This document shows positions 19,764-28,498 of a stretch of DNA of 64,000 nt, in pieces; position 1 is the stretch's first letter, and each line of letters begins with the position of its first letter. The notes beneath the pieces were generated by a model. That model ran no database searches, was not told the DNA's origin, and saw nothing but the letters and a program-made list of their open reading frames with translations. Position numbers and translations under genes: made by a program. Source of the stretch: Vibrio ostreae (GTDB lineage Bacteria; Pseudomonadota; Gammaproteobacteria; Enterobacterales; Vibrionaceae); NCBI RefSeq assembly GCF_019226825.1, contig NZ_CP076642.1, positions 806,001-870,000 on the forward strand. Reading direction: 5' to 3'.

Positions 19764-20294
19764 ATGAACATCCAACTCACTCTCAGAGCGCTTGAACGCA
19801 GTGATTTGCGTTTCATTCACGATCTCAACAACAACCGCAATATTATGTCATACTGGTTTGAAGAGCCGTATGAGTCGTTCGATGAACTGGAAGAGTTGTA
19901 CAACAAGCACATCCACGACAACGCCGAACGCCGCTTTGTGGTAGAAAATGAACAAAAGGAACTGGTGGGTCTGGTCGAGTTGATTGAAATTGACTATATC
20001 CATCGCAGTGGTGAATTTCAGATTATCATCACCCCGCAGCATCAGGGCCGTGGCTTCGCCCGCACGTTAATTCATAAAGCACTCGACTACTCCTTTACCA
20101 TTCTCAACCTGCATAAAGTGTATCTGCATGTCGCGATCGATAACGAAAAAGCGGTGCATTTGTATCAGTCATGTGGATTTAAAGAAGAGGGCCATCTGGT
20201 GGAAGAATTCTTCATCAACGGCGCCTATCGTGACGTCAAACGCATGTATATTCTGCAAAATGACTATCTGAGCAAACTCTCAGCGCAAAGCTGA
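19764..20294 (+). CDS. speG: spermidine N1-acetyltransferase
   Basis: 176 residues of GNAT fold. It acetylates spermidine/spermine with acetyl-CoA, limiting polyamine toxicity. The sequence NNNRNIMSYWFEEPYESFDELEELY (residues ~20-45) and the acetyl-CoA loop QHQGRGFARTLI near 93 match Vibrio SpeG closely. Start ATG 19764 follows AGGACCTCAT; an upstream in-frame stretch is not family-like. Next to malK in the way known for the V. cholerae small chromosome. Confidence 0.96.
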   Translation: MNIQLTLRALERSDLRFIHDLNNNRNIMSYWFEEPYESFDELEELYNKHIHDNAERRFVVENEQKELVGLVELIEIDYIHRSGEFQIIITPQHQGRGFARTLIHKALDYSFTILNLHKVYLHVAIDNEKAVHLYQSCGFKEEGHLVEEFFINGAYRDVKRMYILQNDYLSKLSAQS

Positions 20295-20381
20295 GCCAAG
20301 GGCAATTCAGGGAAATGAGGCCACCATCTTCAAAACGCCTCCTAGCCAAGCGACTTTTCGCCTAAAACATTATCATAAGCC

Positions 20382-20416
20382 CAAATAAAAACCGCGCCAG
20401 CAAACAGCGGCGCGGT
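20382..20416 (-). terminator. terminator of the 2OG-Fe(II) oxygenase gene
   Basis: Read on the minus strand, CCGCGCC / GGCGCGG stem is followed by TTTTTATTT. Weakly usable for speG on the plus strand. Confidence 0.75.
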
Positions 20417-20479
20417 TGGTATAAAACGGGCTATCATCGGGCCATCGCGTTACTCAGCGACTTAGACGGTGGCCTGATA

Positions 20480-21088
20480 TCAATGGGCAATATCGAAACG
20501 ACTCTCTGTCACGCCGTTGGTGCGGAACCAACCGGCAATACTCATGCGCTCCGCTTTGGCAGGCAGCACTTCATGCGGGAAATTTTCTGACAGGAACACC
20601 ACCAGACGTCCGGCGACCGGCGCAACGGTGTCGATTAACTGATCATCCATATCGTAGATTTTCAGTTCGCCGCCATCGGCTTCGGTCCAGTTCTCATTGA
20701 GGTAGAACACTGTGGTCAGTTTGCGGTTTTCCTGGCCGCGAAACGCATCGAGATGCTTTTTGTAAAAGTCGCCGACCTGATACTGGGCAAAGTGGGATTC
20801 ATACTCAAACAGGCCCATGAAGAAATCGCGGTTCACCTCGCAACGGATCTGCTCCATGCGTGTCAGGTAATCCTGCACCGGCAGTCCCATCTCCGAATTC
20901 AACCACTGAATACGATCACTGCGAATAGCCTTGGCTTGCAGCAGATCATCATTGCGGCCAATACGGGCACGGTACCAATCTTGAGGTACGCACTCTCTCA
21001 GGCTCTGTACCTGCTCCAGGGAAAGAAAATCATCCCACACGTACCAGCCCTGCTCAGCAATTGCATCCAATAAGGTTTCTAATGCCAT
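20480..21088 (-). CDS. 2OG-Fe(II) oxygenase (prolyl-4-hydroxylase-like)
   Basis: 202 residues from ATG 21088. The iron ligands are seen as HLDAF (HxD, ~120) and FPHEV (His ~178), with the 2-oxoglutarate Arg in AERMSIAGWFR. TTVFYLNENWTEADGGELKIYD is the typical jelly-roll strand of the P4Hc family. Upstream in-frame codons to 21163 exist but are not family-like. Role in bacteria is unclear (possible protein or small-molecule hydroxylation). Its 3' terminator lies at 20382-20416. Confidence 0.88.
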   Translation of the reverse strand: MALETLLDAIAEQGWYVWDDFLSLEQVQSLRECVPQDWYRARIGRNDDLLQAKAIRSDRIQWLNSEMGLPVQDYLTRMEQIRCEVNRDFFMGLFEYESHFAQYQVGDFYKKHLDAFRGQENRKLTTVFYLNENWTEADGGELKIYDMDDQLIDTVAPVAGRLVVFLSENFPHEVLPAKAERMSIAGWFRTNGVTESRFDIAH

Positions 21089-21239
21089 TTTTCTACATAT
21101 CTGTTTGAAAAAAGGCGTTATATAAGGATAACCCAAGGGCGACAAATCTAAGTTTTTATCCAAACGGACAATATAATTTGTCGATGCGCAATGGTTTAAG
21201 CATTAAGCTGACGAAGTCGAATCGGACAACAAGCGAAGT

Positions 21240-21965
21240 TTAAAGAAAAAGCGGTGCCGCCAATTTAGCAACCCTAGGAGAATGGCCTTTAAACAACGAT
21301 TTTATCTGAGCAGTGAAGAGCTCGGCAGTAGCCAATGCATCAATGGTCGCAGAGTGCGAACTATATTGTGGCAATGCGTAACGTCGACGAACATCATTGA
21401 GCTGAAAGCTGGTGCCCGGCGCCGTTTTACCCGCATAGGTCATCTGCTTTTCGATGTGCAGCGTATCAATCCACACGCAAGGAAAATGCTCGACACCGAA
21501 GCGCTCGCGCATGTACTGCGCCACAAATGCCCGTTCAATGCAGGCGCCGTGTACCAGTGCGATTTTCCCGGCCAGTTGATTGAACAACTGATCCATCGCG
21601 TCATCCAGCGTGACGCCCTGTGACAACACGTCGGGAGTGATGTGATTGATTACCGCAGAGTCCGCCGTCACAAACTCGGGATGCCGAACGAACAGCTCTT
21701 CACTGGCGGCGACATCAATATGATCCATCGTGATTCCCACCCAGCCAATGCTCAGGATCTGATCCTGACTGGCGTTGACTCCTGACGTTTCAAAATCAAA
21801 CGCCACCATATCCATCTGATACACCAAGGCTTCCAGGCTTGGCAGTGCCTGACTGAAATAGTGTTCGAGCCCTGTAGGCCAATCGCGGCGGGCGGCCAGT
21901 CGCTGATGCTGTTTCACCATCTTGTGGTAGCCGCCGCCAAAGCGGCGTTTCAATGCATTAAGCAT
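21240..21965 (-). CDS. DEDDh 3'-5' exonuclease (DnaQ-like)
   Basis: 241 residues with an exonuclease fold at ~50-225: motif I FDFETSG, motif II in HGACIERAF, motif III HSATIDAL (His-x4-Asp, DEDDh type). It lacks polymerase domains and resembles free-standing epsilon-like exonucleases. It begins four bases after the stop of the CBS/DUF294 gene, so the two are one transcript and probably act together. Nucleic-acid substrate unknown. Confidence 0.88.
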   Translation of the reverse strand: MLNALKRRFGGGYHKMVKQHQRLAARRDWPTGLEHYFSQALPSLEALVYQMDMVAFDFETSGVNASQDQILSIGWVGITMDHIDVAASEELFVRHPEFVTADSAVINHITPDVLSQGVTLDDAMDQLFNQLAGKIALVHGACIERAFVAQYMRERFGVEHFPCVWIDTLHIEKQMTYAGKTAPGTSFQLNDVRRRYALPQYSSHSATIDALATAELFTAQIKSLFKGHSPRVAKLAAPLFL

Positions 21966-21969
21966 CGTT

Positions 21970-23844
21970 TTATCCTTTTACAAACCTGAGTTTGGCTACG
22001 TCCTGTAGCTCACTGATGATTTTAAAGGCATCTTTCAGGTGTTTGCGCTCAAAGCTGCTGAAAGAGTCCGGTGAAATATGGTTGTTCGGTTCTTTGCCTT
22101 CACGCAGAGCCTGCAACTGATGCTGAAAGCGAACCTGAGTAATGAATTTGTAGGCGCCGATAATGTTCTGACAGCTGTCTTCGGACATCGTGCCCTGCTG
22201 AGCCGCGAAGCGAAAACGCTCTTCGGTGCCGGTCATTGAACCGCCAGCCGCCAGACTGAATATCCGCGCCAGGTCGATAATCAGGTTCAGCGCATATTTT
22301 TTGATATTGAGCGTGTTGCTGTTATCGCCGCCTTTCTCCAGCACCAGATTATTGAAAATCCCCAGCGGCGGCTGCGTATCGATCGCGTCGCGAACCAGAG
22401 CAGGCAAGAAATTCTGGCTGTTCTGAATACACTGATGCAGATGCTGTTGTAGATCCTCCACCAATTCACTGTTGCCGTAAATCGAACGTACTTCCAGAAA
22501 CACACTAATGCTGAGTAGTTTGTTGTACTCCGGGCTTGATACCCATTTACGGTAATACTCTTTCCATACCTGAATTGGCTGGCACCATTTCGGTGACGCG
22601 GCCATATATTTGCCGTCACACAGAGGATACCCGCAAGCCGCCAGCCCATTGCATACGCGCATAGACAGATGGGTGAAATACAGCATATCTTCCGGCTTAG
22701 CATCATGCGCCAACACTAAAGCGCTGTCCTGATCCGACAACATATGCACTTCATTACGGGCATGCGAACCCGCCACTACCCAAGCATAATCACACGGCGG
22801 CGGCCCAAGGAGTTCCTCGTTGATCTGCAACAGGCGGCGGGTAAACGCGTCCATGATCATCGACATCACCCTCCCCTGAATTTCTGCACTCACGCCGCTT
22901 TCCACCAGCGATTCAAAGATCGACTGCTTTTCCACGTTAAGTGCGGCCAGCGTATTCACTGAACTGGCATATTTGATTTTTTCAATAAGGAACAGGGCTT
23001 GCGTACGATGATTGTGAACCAGATGTGACGTGGTAAGTAAACCGACTACCTCTTTCCCCTGCACCACCGGCAGGCAACGAATGTTGTATTGCAGCATGAT
23101 GGAAATGGCCTGAATCACTTTGTCATCGGCCTGAATCAGTTGCGGATTCTGAGTCATCACCATACTGATTGGCTCATGAATACCAATTCCAGTCGCCACG
23201 ACACCGCTGGTCATATCTCGATCAGTGACCACACCGACAATTTCACCATCGCGCATCACCACCGCGCACGAGCTGCGGCTGCGCTCTTCACCACACATGG
23301 TTTGCGCCACGTCCTGAATCGGCGTGTTCACATCGACAATCGCGATGTTTTCGCTGGCAATTTCCCCCACACGGCGGAAAAACAGCCCTTTGTCCTCTTC
23401 TCGCCCAGCCGCATCATTGACTGCGGACGTCAAGCGCAGTTGCGCATGGGATGCGAAGTAATTAGCAAATTCCGGATGCTCTAGGCAAACGGTCTGCACG
23501 TCTGTGTGCGGCACCAGATAAAGCAGTGAGTCCTGAATCGCTTCAGCCTGATAGCCATCTTCGGCATTCTGAAGCGGCGCGAGGAAAGTGAAACCAAACT
23601 GATCCTCTTCTCCCAAACGAGCACGCAACTGACCGTCGCGCCTACGCTGCTCAATCGCCCCGGTGCGAATGATGTAGAGATATCGCTCTTGGCACAATGC
23701 GCTGAACTCTATTTTTTCGCCTTTCGCCAGGTAGCGCACTTTGACATGATTCGCGAGCGATTCAACAATCTCGGAGGACAACTTATCAAACGGATCGAGC
23801 TTGATAAGAAAGTCATAAATATTAGGGGTTAATGATGAGCCCAT
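21970..23844 (-). CDS. cyclic-nucleotide-binding / CBS / DUF294 nucleotidyltransferase-like protein
   Basis: 624 residues. Domains in order: cNMP-binding-like barrel ~10-125; two CBS domains ~155-275 (VTDRDMTSGVVATG, VVQGKEVVGLLTTSHL); DUF294 putative nucleotidyltransferase ~310-450 with GSHARNEVHMLSDQDSALV (the GS...DxD catalytic pattern); DUF294 C-terminal domain ~480-620. The architecture implies a sensor of adenine nucleotides coupled to nucleotidyl transfer (compare GlnD). It is translationally coupled to the exonuclease gene. In other bacteria this pair often neighbours acetate-symporter genes; that is not so here. Target unknown. Confidence 0.9.
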   Translation of the reverse strand: MGSSLTPNIYDFLIKLDPFDKLSSEIVESLANHVKVRYLAKGEKIEFSALCQERYLYIIRTGAIEQRRRDGQLRARLGEEDQFGFTFLAPLQNAEDGYQAEAIQDSLLYLVPHTDVQTVCLEHPEFANYFASHAQLRLTSAVNDAAGREEDKGLFFRRVGEIASENIAIVDVNTPIQDVAQTMCGEERSRSSCAVVMRDGEIVGVVTDRDMTSGVVATGIGIHEPISMVMTQNPQLIQADDKVIQAISIMLQYNIRCLPVVQGKEVVGLLTTSHLVHNHRTQALFLIEKIKYASSVNTLAALNVEKQSIFESLVESGVSAEIQGRVMSMIMDAFTRRLLQINEELLGPPPCDYAWVVAGSHARNEVHMLSDQDSALVLAHDAKPEDMLYFTHLSMRVCNGLAACGYPLCDGKYMAASPKWCQPIQVWKEYYRKWVSSPEYNKLLSISVFLEVRSIYGNSELVEDLQQHLHQCIQNSQNFLPALVRDAIDTQPPLGIFNNLVLEKGGDNSNTLNIKKYALNLIIDLARIFSLAAGGSMTGTEERFRFAAQQGTMSEDSCQNIIGAYKFITQVRFQHQLQALREGKEPNNHISPDSFSSFERKHLKDAFKIISELQDVAKLRFVKG

Positions 23845-23892
23845 ACCGCCATCCTAATTTCAAAACGCTGTTTCAATACGAAAAATGATACT

Positions 23893-23915
23893 AAAAAAAG
23901 CAGCCAGACGGCTGC
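23893..23915 (-). terminator. kdgR terminator
   Basis: On the minus strand GCAGCC / GGCTGC is followed by seven Ts, separating kdgR from the downstream DUF294 gene. Confidence 0.8.
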
Positions 23916-23926
23916 TCATTTTTCAC

Positions 23927-24709
23927 CTAAGCCGGATAATGGTTATAACCAAGCTGAAGCGAGATATTGCGACCTGCGGTTTGCAACAAATCCACGTAGT
24001 AGCCCATACGTTGTTCATCAAAACGGATGGTTGGCAGCGACATCGACAGGCCCGCAATCACATGACCAAAGCGATCATAGACGGGTGCGGCGATACAACG
24101 CAAACCTGGCTCTTGTTCTTCATTGTCTTCCGCAAAGTGTTGAGTGCGAACTCGCGCCAGCTCTTCCAGCAGTTGCTCGACATTTTCCAGAGTACGTTCA
24201 GTATGTTTGATGAACTCTACATCTTGCAAGGTATCTCGTACAAACTGCTCATCGCGCTCTGCCAGAAGCACTTTACCAATCGCAGTACTATACAGCGGGT
24301 TACGACGACCAATGCGTGACTGCATGCGCAAATTGTAGCCAGAATCTATTTTGTGAATGTAGATGATAGCGTTTTCATCCAGAGAACCTAAGTGCAGCGC
24401 CTCGTTGGTTTTTTCAGAGATATAACGCATCTCTTTGTCCGCTAAATCAATCAGATCGACGTACTCAAGGGATTTTGCGCCCAGCTCAAACAATTTCAGG
24501 GTTAGCTTATATTTATCTGCTTCCCCTTCCTGAGCGACAAAGCCCATGGATTTCATGGTTTGCAGGAAACGATAGGTCGTGGCTTTAGACATCATTAGAC
24601 GTTGAGACAGTTCCGAAACACCGATTTCTTTCTGCTCACCCAGGGCCTGAAGAATGCTAAAGACTTTCAGAACCGAAGATACCGCTTCCGGTTGAGTTGA
24701 CTTTTCCAT
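23927..24709 (-). CDS. kdgR: IclR-family regulator KdgR
   Basis: 260 residues: IclR winged helix at ~8-70 (EIGVSELSQRLMMSKATTYRFLQTM) and effector domain ~85-255 (SRIGRRNPLYSTAIGKVLLA; RCIAAPVYDRFGHVIAGLSMS). Closely resembles KdgR, the repressor of pectin catabolism that is released by 2-keto-3-deoxygluconate. It is divergent from kduD across 260 bp that contain an 18/20 direct repeat, probably its operators. Related palindromes upstream of kdgK, togM, kdgM and the SSS symporter gene support it as island regulator (inference). Confidence 0.92.
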   Translation of the reverse strand: MEKSTQPEAVSSVLKVFSILQALGEQKEIGVSELSQRLMMSKATTYRFLQTMKSMGFVAQEGEADKYKLTLKLFELGAKSLEYVDLIDLADKEMRYISEKTNEALHLGSLDENAIIYIHKIDSGYNLRMQSRIGRRNPLYSTAIGKVLLAERDEQFVRDTLQDVEFIKHTERTLENVEQLLEELARVRTQHFAEDNEEQEPGLRCIAAPVYDRFGHVIAGLSMSLPTIRFDEQRMGYYVDLLQTAGRNISLQLGYNHYPA

Positions 24710-24773
24710 TATAGAACCTTTGTGTTTACTTGTTAGCGCCTATTATAACCGCTCACTTTTTGCGTACCACAAA

Positions 24774-24867
24774 TTTTAAAAAGCCTTTTCAAATTTTTGA
24801 AACCGCGCAAACATTCCATTATCAAAAAAGAAGATCTCAATCATTATTTTTAAAACACCTTTTCAAA
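24774..24867. promoter_or_regulatory. direct-repeat operators between kdgR and kduD (probable KdgR sites)
   Basis: TTTTAAAAAGCCTTTTCAAA at 24774-24793 and TTTTAAAACACCTTTTCAAA at 24848-24867 agree at 18 of 20 bases. Each half-reads as AAAAC-like / TTTTC-like arms, the shape of an IclR-type palindrome. Their location between kdgR and kduD suggests autoregulation and control of kduD. Confidence 0.55.
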
Positions 24868-24969
24868 AATAATTGCCTTTGGTTTCTTTTTGATCCACGA
24901 TACAGACATACAAACTGAGATGGCCAACTCGCCGCCACTCAAAAACCAGCTACCACTGAGGAAAACGTT

Positions 24970-25731
24970 ATGATTCTTGATTCATTTAACCTGGAAGGCA
25001 AAGTCGCTATCGTCACGGGTTGTGACACTGGTCTTGGTCAGGGTATGGCACTCGGCCTGGCTAAAGCAGGTTGTGACATCGTGGGTGTAAACATTGTTGA
25101 GCCGACTGAAACTATTGCGAAAATAGCAGAAACCGGACGTAAGTTCGTTGATATCCGCGCTAATCTGATGGTTCTGGACGACATTCCATCCATCATCGAC
25201 CGTGCAGTGACTGAACTGGGCCGTATTGATATTCTGGTGAACAACGCTGGTATCATCCGTCGTAATGACGCGATTGAATTCAGCGAAAAAGACTGGGATG
25301 ACGTAATGAACATCAACATCAAGTCAGTGTTCTTCATGTCTCAAGCGGTGGCGAAACAGTTCATTGCACAAGGCGAAGGCGGCAAGATCATCAACGTAGC
25401 GTCCATGCTCTCTTACCAAGGTGGTATCCGCGTCCCCTCTTACACCGCATCAAAGAGCGGTGTCATGGGCATTACTCGCCTGATGGCCAACGAGTGGGCA
25501 CAACACAACGTCAACGTGAACGCGATTGCACCGGGTTACATGGCAACCAACAACACCGCCGCGCTGCGAGCTGATGAAGATCGCAGCAAAGAGATTCTGG
25601 ATCGCATTCCGGCGGGTCGTTGGGGTACACCGGAAGACCTGGCAGGCCCAGTGGTCTTCCTGGCGTCGAAAGCATCAGACTACATCAACGGTTACACTGT
25701 AGCGGTTGATGGCGGCTGGTTAGCCCGTTAA
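24970..25731 (+). CDS. kduD: 2-dehydro-3-deoxy-D-gluconate 5-dehydrogenase
   Basis: 253-residue short-chain dehydrogenase. It reduces 2,5-diketo-3-deoxygluconate to KDG with NAD(P)H. Cofactor motif TGCDTGLGQGMA near 16, NNAG near 91, and catalytic Ser...YTASKSG near 155-160 are all present. First gene of kduD-ygjV-kdgF-isomerase, with short gaps (22, 14 and 50 bp). Start ATG 24970 follows GAGGAAAACGTT. Confidence 0.96.
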   Translation: MILDSFNLEGKVAIVTGCDTGLGQGMALGLAKAGCDIVGVNIVEPTETIAKIAETGRKFVDIRANLMVLDDIPSIIDRAVTELGRIDILVNNAGIIRRNDAIEFSEKDWDDVMNINIKSVFFMSQAVAKQFIAQGEGGKIINVASMLSYQGGIRVPSYTASKSGVMGITRLMANEWAQHNVNVNAIAPGYMATNNTAALRADEDRSKEILDRIPAGRWGTPEDLAGPVVFLASKASDYINGYTVAVDGGWLAR

Positions 25732-25753
25732 TTACTAGGAAGCATACGAGAAG

Positions 25754-26275
25754 ATGATTGCAGATTTATCACTGGCTCAGGCATTAGGGTTTGTCAGCTT
25801 TGGTTTAGGAATCTCCACTTTCTACCAGAAAAACGACCAGCGGCTGAAGATCGTAATGTTCGCCTTCAATCTCAATCATCTTCTCCACTTTATTTTGCTT
25901 GGTTCGGCAGTCTCTGCGCTTAGCGCGGCCCTGTCGGCCATGCGCACAGCCAGTTCCATCTACACCTCGTCGAAATATGTGGCGGCGATATTCCTGCTCG
26001 CGGGAGCGGGATTAGGCCTTTACATTGCCGACCATTGGTGGGATCTGTGGCCAGTGATTGGCACCATGATTGGTACATTTGCTATCTTCATGTTGCGCGG
26101 CATTCAAATGCGCATTGCGTTTCTGGTTGGTGCCTGCTGCTGGCTGACCAACAATATTCTGGTTGGCTCAATTGGCGGCACCTTGCTGGAGCTGACTGTG
26201 ATTACCGTTAACAGCCTGACCATTTTCCGCATGCTGCGTGAACAAAAACGCGCGCTGGCCAGTCAGGCACTGTAA
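25754..26275 (+). CDS. YgjV-family inner-membrane protein
   Basis: 173 residues with five or six hydrophobic segments and the family opening QALGFVSFGLGISTFYQKND. YgjV proteins occur near hexuronate genes in enterobacteria, function unknown. Its position inside the kduD-kdgF operon suggests a role linked to uronate metabolites, perhaps transport, but that is inference. Confidence 0.82.
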   Translation: MIADLSLAQALGFVSFGLGISTFYQKNDQRLKIVMFAFNLNHLLHFILLGSAVSALSAALSAMRTASSIYTSSKYVAAIFLLAGAGLGLYIADHWWDLWPVIGTMIGTFAIFMLRGIQMRIAFLVGACCWLTNNILVGSIGGTLLELTVITVNSLTIFRMLREQKRALASQAL

Positions 26276-26289
26276 ACAAAGAGGGCATC

Positions 26290-26613
26290 ATGTTTGTCTA
26301 TAACCAAGATGTAAAACTGGAAGATCTCGGCGCTGGCGTTTCTCGCAAAATCCTCGCCTACAGTGACAACATCATGAGCGTTGAAGTGCATTTTGAGCAA
26401 GGCGCGATTGGCCCGATGCACAGCCACCCGCATGAACAGCTGACGTATGTGCTGTCGGGTGAATTCGAATTTACCATTGGCGATGAAACCAAAATCGTCA
26501 AAGCCGGCGATGCGCTATACAAAGAGCCTAACGTGATGCACGGCTGCGTTTGTCTCAAAGCTGGGGTGTTGCTCGATAACTTCACCCCAATGCGCAAAGA
26601 TTTCATTCAATAA
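26290..26613 (+). CDS. kdgF: KdgF cupin: opens unsaturated uronate monomers
   Basis: 107-residue single cupin. KdgF converts 4,5-unsaturated uronates to the linear 5-keto-4-deoxyuronate. Metal ligands are visible in MHSHPHEQ (residues ~40-47) and a later His in EPNVMHG; N-terminal NQDVKLEDLGAGVSRKIL and C-terminal LLDNFTPMRKDF match KdgF proteins well. Cytoplasmic. Third gene of the kduD operon. Confidence 0.9.
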   Translation: MFVYNQDVKLEDLGAGVSRKILAYSDNIMSVEVHFEQGAIGPMHSHPHEQLTYVLSGEFEFTIGDETKIVKAGDALYKEPNVMHGCVCLKAGVLLDNFTPMRKDFIQ

Positions 26614-26663
26614 CGAATTTGCTTTTTAACTGATTGTTGCGGGTAAACCGCAGGAGAAACTCT

Positions 26664-27299
26664 ATGAAAATCGCACTGATGATGGAAAACAGCCAAGCTG
26701 GCAAAAACGCAATGGTTCTGAACGAACTGAACACCGTAGCGGCACCGCTGGGCCACGACGTTTTCAACGTTGGTATGTCTGATGAAAACGACCATCACCT
26801 GACTTACATCCACCTAGGCATCATGGCCAGCATTCTGCTGAACTCAAAAGCGGCCGATTTTGTTGTGGCAGGCTGTGGTACCGGTCAGGGCGCAATGATG
26901 TCGCTGAACCTCCATCCGGGTGTAATCTGTGGCTACTGCCTGGAGCCTTCAGATGCGTTCCTGTTTAACCAAATCAACAACGGTAACGCGCTGTCTCTGG
27001 CTTTTGCGAAAGGCTTTGGCTGGGCAGGTGAACTGAACGTTCGTTACATTTTTGAAAAAGCGTTCACTGGCGAGCGGGGTCAGGGTTACCCAATCGAACG
27101 TGCTGAACCTCAACAGCGCAATGCTGGCATTCTGACTCAGGTGAAATTCGCGGTCGCCAAAGACGTCGTCGAAGCACTGCGCGCTATCGATCAGGAACTG
27201 GTGAAAACGGCTGTGGGCGGCGCACGCTTCCAAGAGTGTTTCTTCAGCCACTGTCAGGTGCCGGAAATCGCAGAATACGTACAGTCTCTGCTCGACTAA
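26664..27299 (+). CDS. RpiB/LacA/LacB-family sugar isomerase, probable replacement for KduI
   Basis: 211 residues. N-terminal Rossmann half (MKIALMMENSQAGKNAMVLN, GCGTGQGAMMS near 75, the RpiB-type GTG loop) and a C-terminal extension (ARFQECFFSHCQVPEIAEYVQSLLD). RpiB-like proteins of this length in uronate clusters isomerise 5-keto-4-deoxyuronate to 2,5-diketo-3-deoxygluconate (DhuI type). No kduI-like gene occurs in the window, so this gene most likely fills that step. ATG 26664 follows AGGAGAAACTCT. Confidence 0.8.
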   Translation: MKIALMMENSQAGKNAMVLNELNTVAAPLGHDVFNVGMSDENDHHLTYIHLGIMASILLNSKAADFVVAGCGTGQGAMMSLNLHPGVICGYCLEPSDAFLFNQINNGNALSLAFAKGFGWAGELNVRYIFEKAFTGERGQGYPIERAEPQQRNAGILTQVKFAVAKDVVEALRAIDQELVKTAVGGARFQECFFSHCQVPEIAEYVQSLLD

Positions 27300-27334
27300 G
27301 CACTGCTTTACTTATTTATCGGGAACTCATCATA

Positions 27335-27361
27335 AAGCCAGCCTTCGCGCTGGCTTTTTTT
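27335..27361 (+). terminator. terminator of the kduD operon
   Basis: AAGCCAGC / GCTGGCTT stem with CTTCGC loop followed by seven Ts. Confidence 0.85.
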
Positions 27362-27410
27362 ATTCAACCGATAGCATAATAGTTCCACCTCTTCGCTTCA
27401 AGGATTTGAT

Positions 27411-28325
27411 ATGACTGACGTTTCGTTTACTTCTCTCACGCAGTGGTTCCCCGACCACACAGTCATTCCGCTCTGGCCATCGACTCAGCCCATCCCCGAC
27501 CTTGCGCCTCGTTTCAGTGACCGCAGCAGTGATGAAGTGGTGCGCGACCGAGAAGTTTCTCAGGTTACCCAGCCAGAGATGGTAGTGGTAACTTCTGAGC
27601 ACTCCAACGGAATCGGCCTTGTGGTCTTACCCGGTGGCAGCTATCAGCGCGTAGCCTTTGACAAAGAAGGCATGGACACCGCCATCGCGATGAGTGAGAA
27701 AGGCTATACCGTGTTTGTGATGACCTACCGTATGCCAGGCGATGGCCATGCGGAGGGTGTGCACGCACCGCTGGCGGATGCTCAGCGCGCCATCAGGCTG
27801 ATTCGGGCTCATGCTCAGCGCTGGGGACTTCGTCATATCGGCATCATTGGTTTTTCAGCAGGCGGACACGCGGCGGGCACACTAATGGTACATCACCATC
27901 AAGCAGTTTACCCTTTACAGGATTCTGCCGATTTACTGTCGCCACGCCCAGATTTTGCAGCGCTGATGTATCCTGTAATCAGCATGGATGAAGAGATCGG
28001 CCACGACGGTTCCCGTTATGAACTGATGGGCGACGATCCGGACACGGCGACTCGTCAGCACTATTCGCTACACACCCAGGTGCGCCCAGATACACCACCC
28101 TGCTTTCTGATGCACGCCAGCGATGACAACACCGTCAAAGCCGACAACAGCCTGGTCTTCTGGCAGTCGCTCAAAGCGTACCATGTCCCAACCGAACTGC
28201 ACATTTTTGCCCGCGGCGGCCACGGCTTTGGCCTGCGCGGTGTCCAGCATCTGCCCGCCAAACACTGGCCACAGCTACTCGACAATTGGGTACAGAGCTT
28301 GTACATCTCGACGTCCACTCGGTAA
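27411..28325 (+). CDS. alpha/beta-hydrolase, probable pectin oligomer acetylesterase
   Basis: 304 residues, no signal peptide. Alpha/beta-hydrolase catalytic set: oxyanion LPGGSYQ near 68, nucleophile GFSAGGHAAG near 146, Asp in HASDDNTVKADNS near 232, His in RGGHGFGLRG near 265. It resembles BD-FAE/PaeX-type carbohydrate acetylesterases; PaeX of Dickeya removes acetyl groups from pectin oligomers. The location between the kduD operon and kdgK supports that. Exact substrate unproved. Confidence 0.78.
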   Translation: MTDVSFTSLTQWFPDHTVIPLWPSTQPIPDLAPRFSDRSSDEVVRDREVSQVTQPEMVVVTSEHSNGIGLVVLPGGSYQRVAFDKEGMDTAIAMSEKGYTVFVMTYRMPGDGHAEGVHAPLADAQRAIRLIRAHAQRWGLRHIGIIGFSAGGHAAGTLMVHHHQAVYPLQDSADLLSPRPDFAALMYPVISMDEEIGHDGSRYELMGDDPDTATRQHYSLHTQVRPDTPPCFLMHASDDNTVKADNSLVFWQSLKAYHVPTELHIFARGGHGFGLRGVQHLPAKHWPQLLDNWVQSLYISTSTR

Positions 28326-28416
28326 CTTCAACGTCAAATAGCACGTAGAGTACATGCCGGATTTTGCTCTTTAACTTCACACGCAAAAACTCAAATAAAG
28401 ACCCAATTCACAATTT

Positions 28417-28450
28417 AAATGAACCATAGTTTTAAATTTATTGTTTCATG
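28417..28450. promoter_or_regulatory. KdgR-like operator upstream of kdgK
   Basis: AAATGAACCATAGTTTTAAATTT (28417-28439, 23 bases described in two parts: arm AAATGAACC and arm TTTTAAATTT) forms an imperfect palindrome; ATTGTTTCATG at 28439-28449 adds a second half-site. The arm AATGAACCAT recurs exactly at 45061-45070 before the symporter gene. Confidence 0.5.
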
Positions 28451-28498
28451 TTTTTGTTGTTGTCATAATGACGTCAGATTATTTTGAGGAGTACTCCA

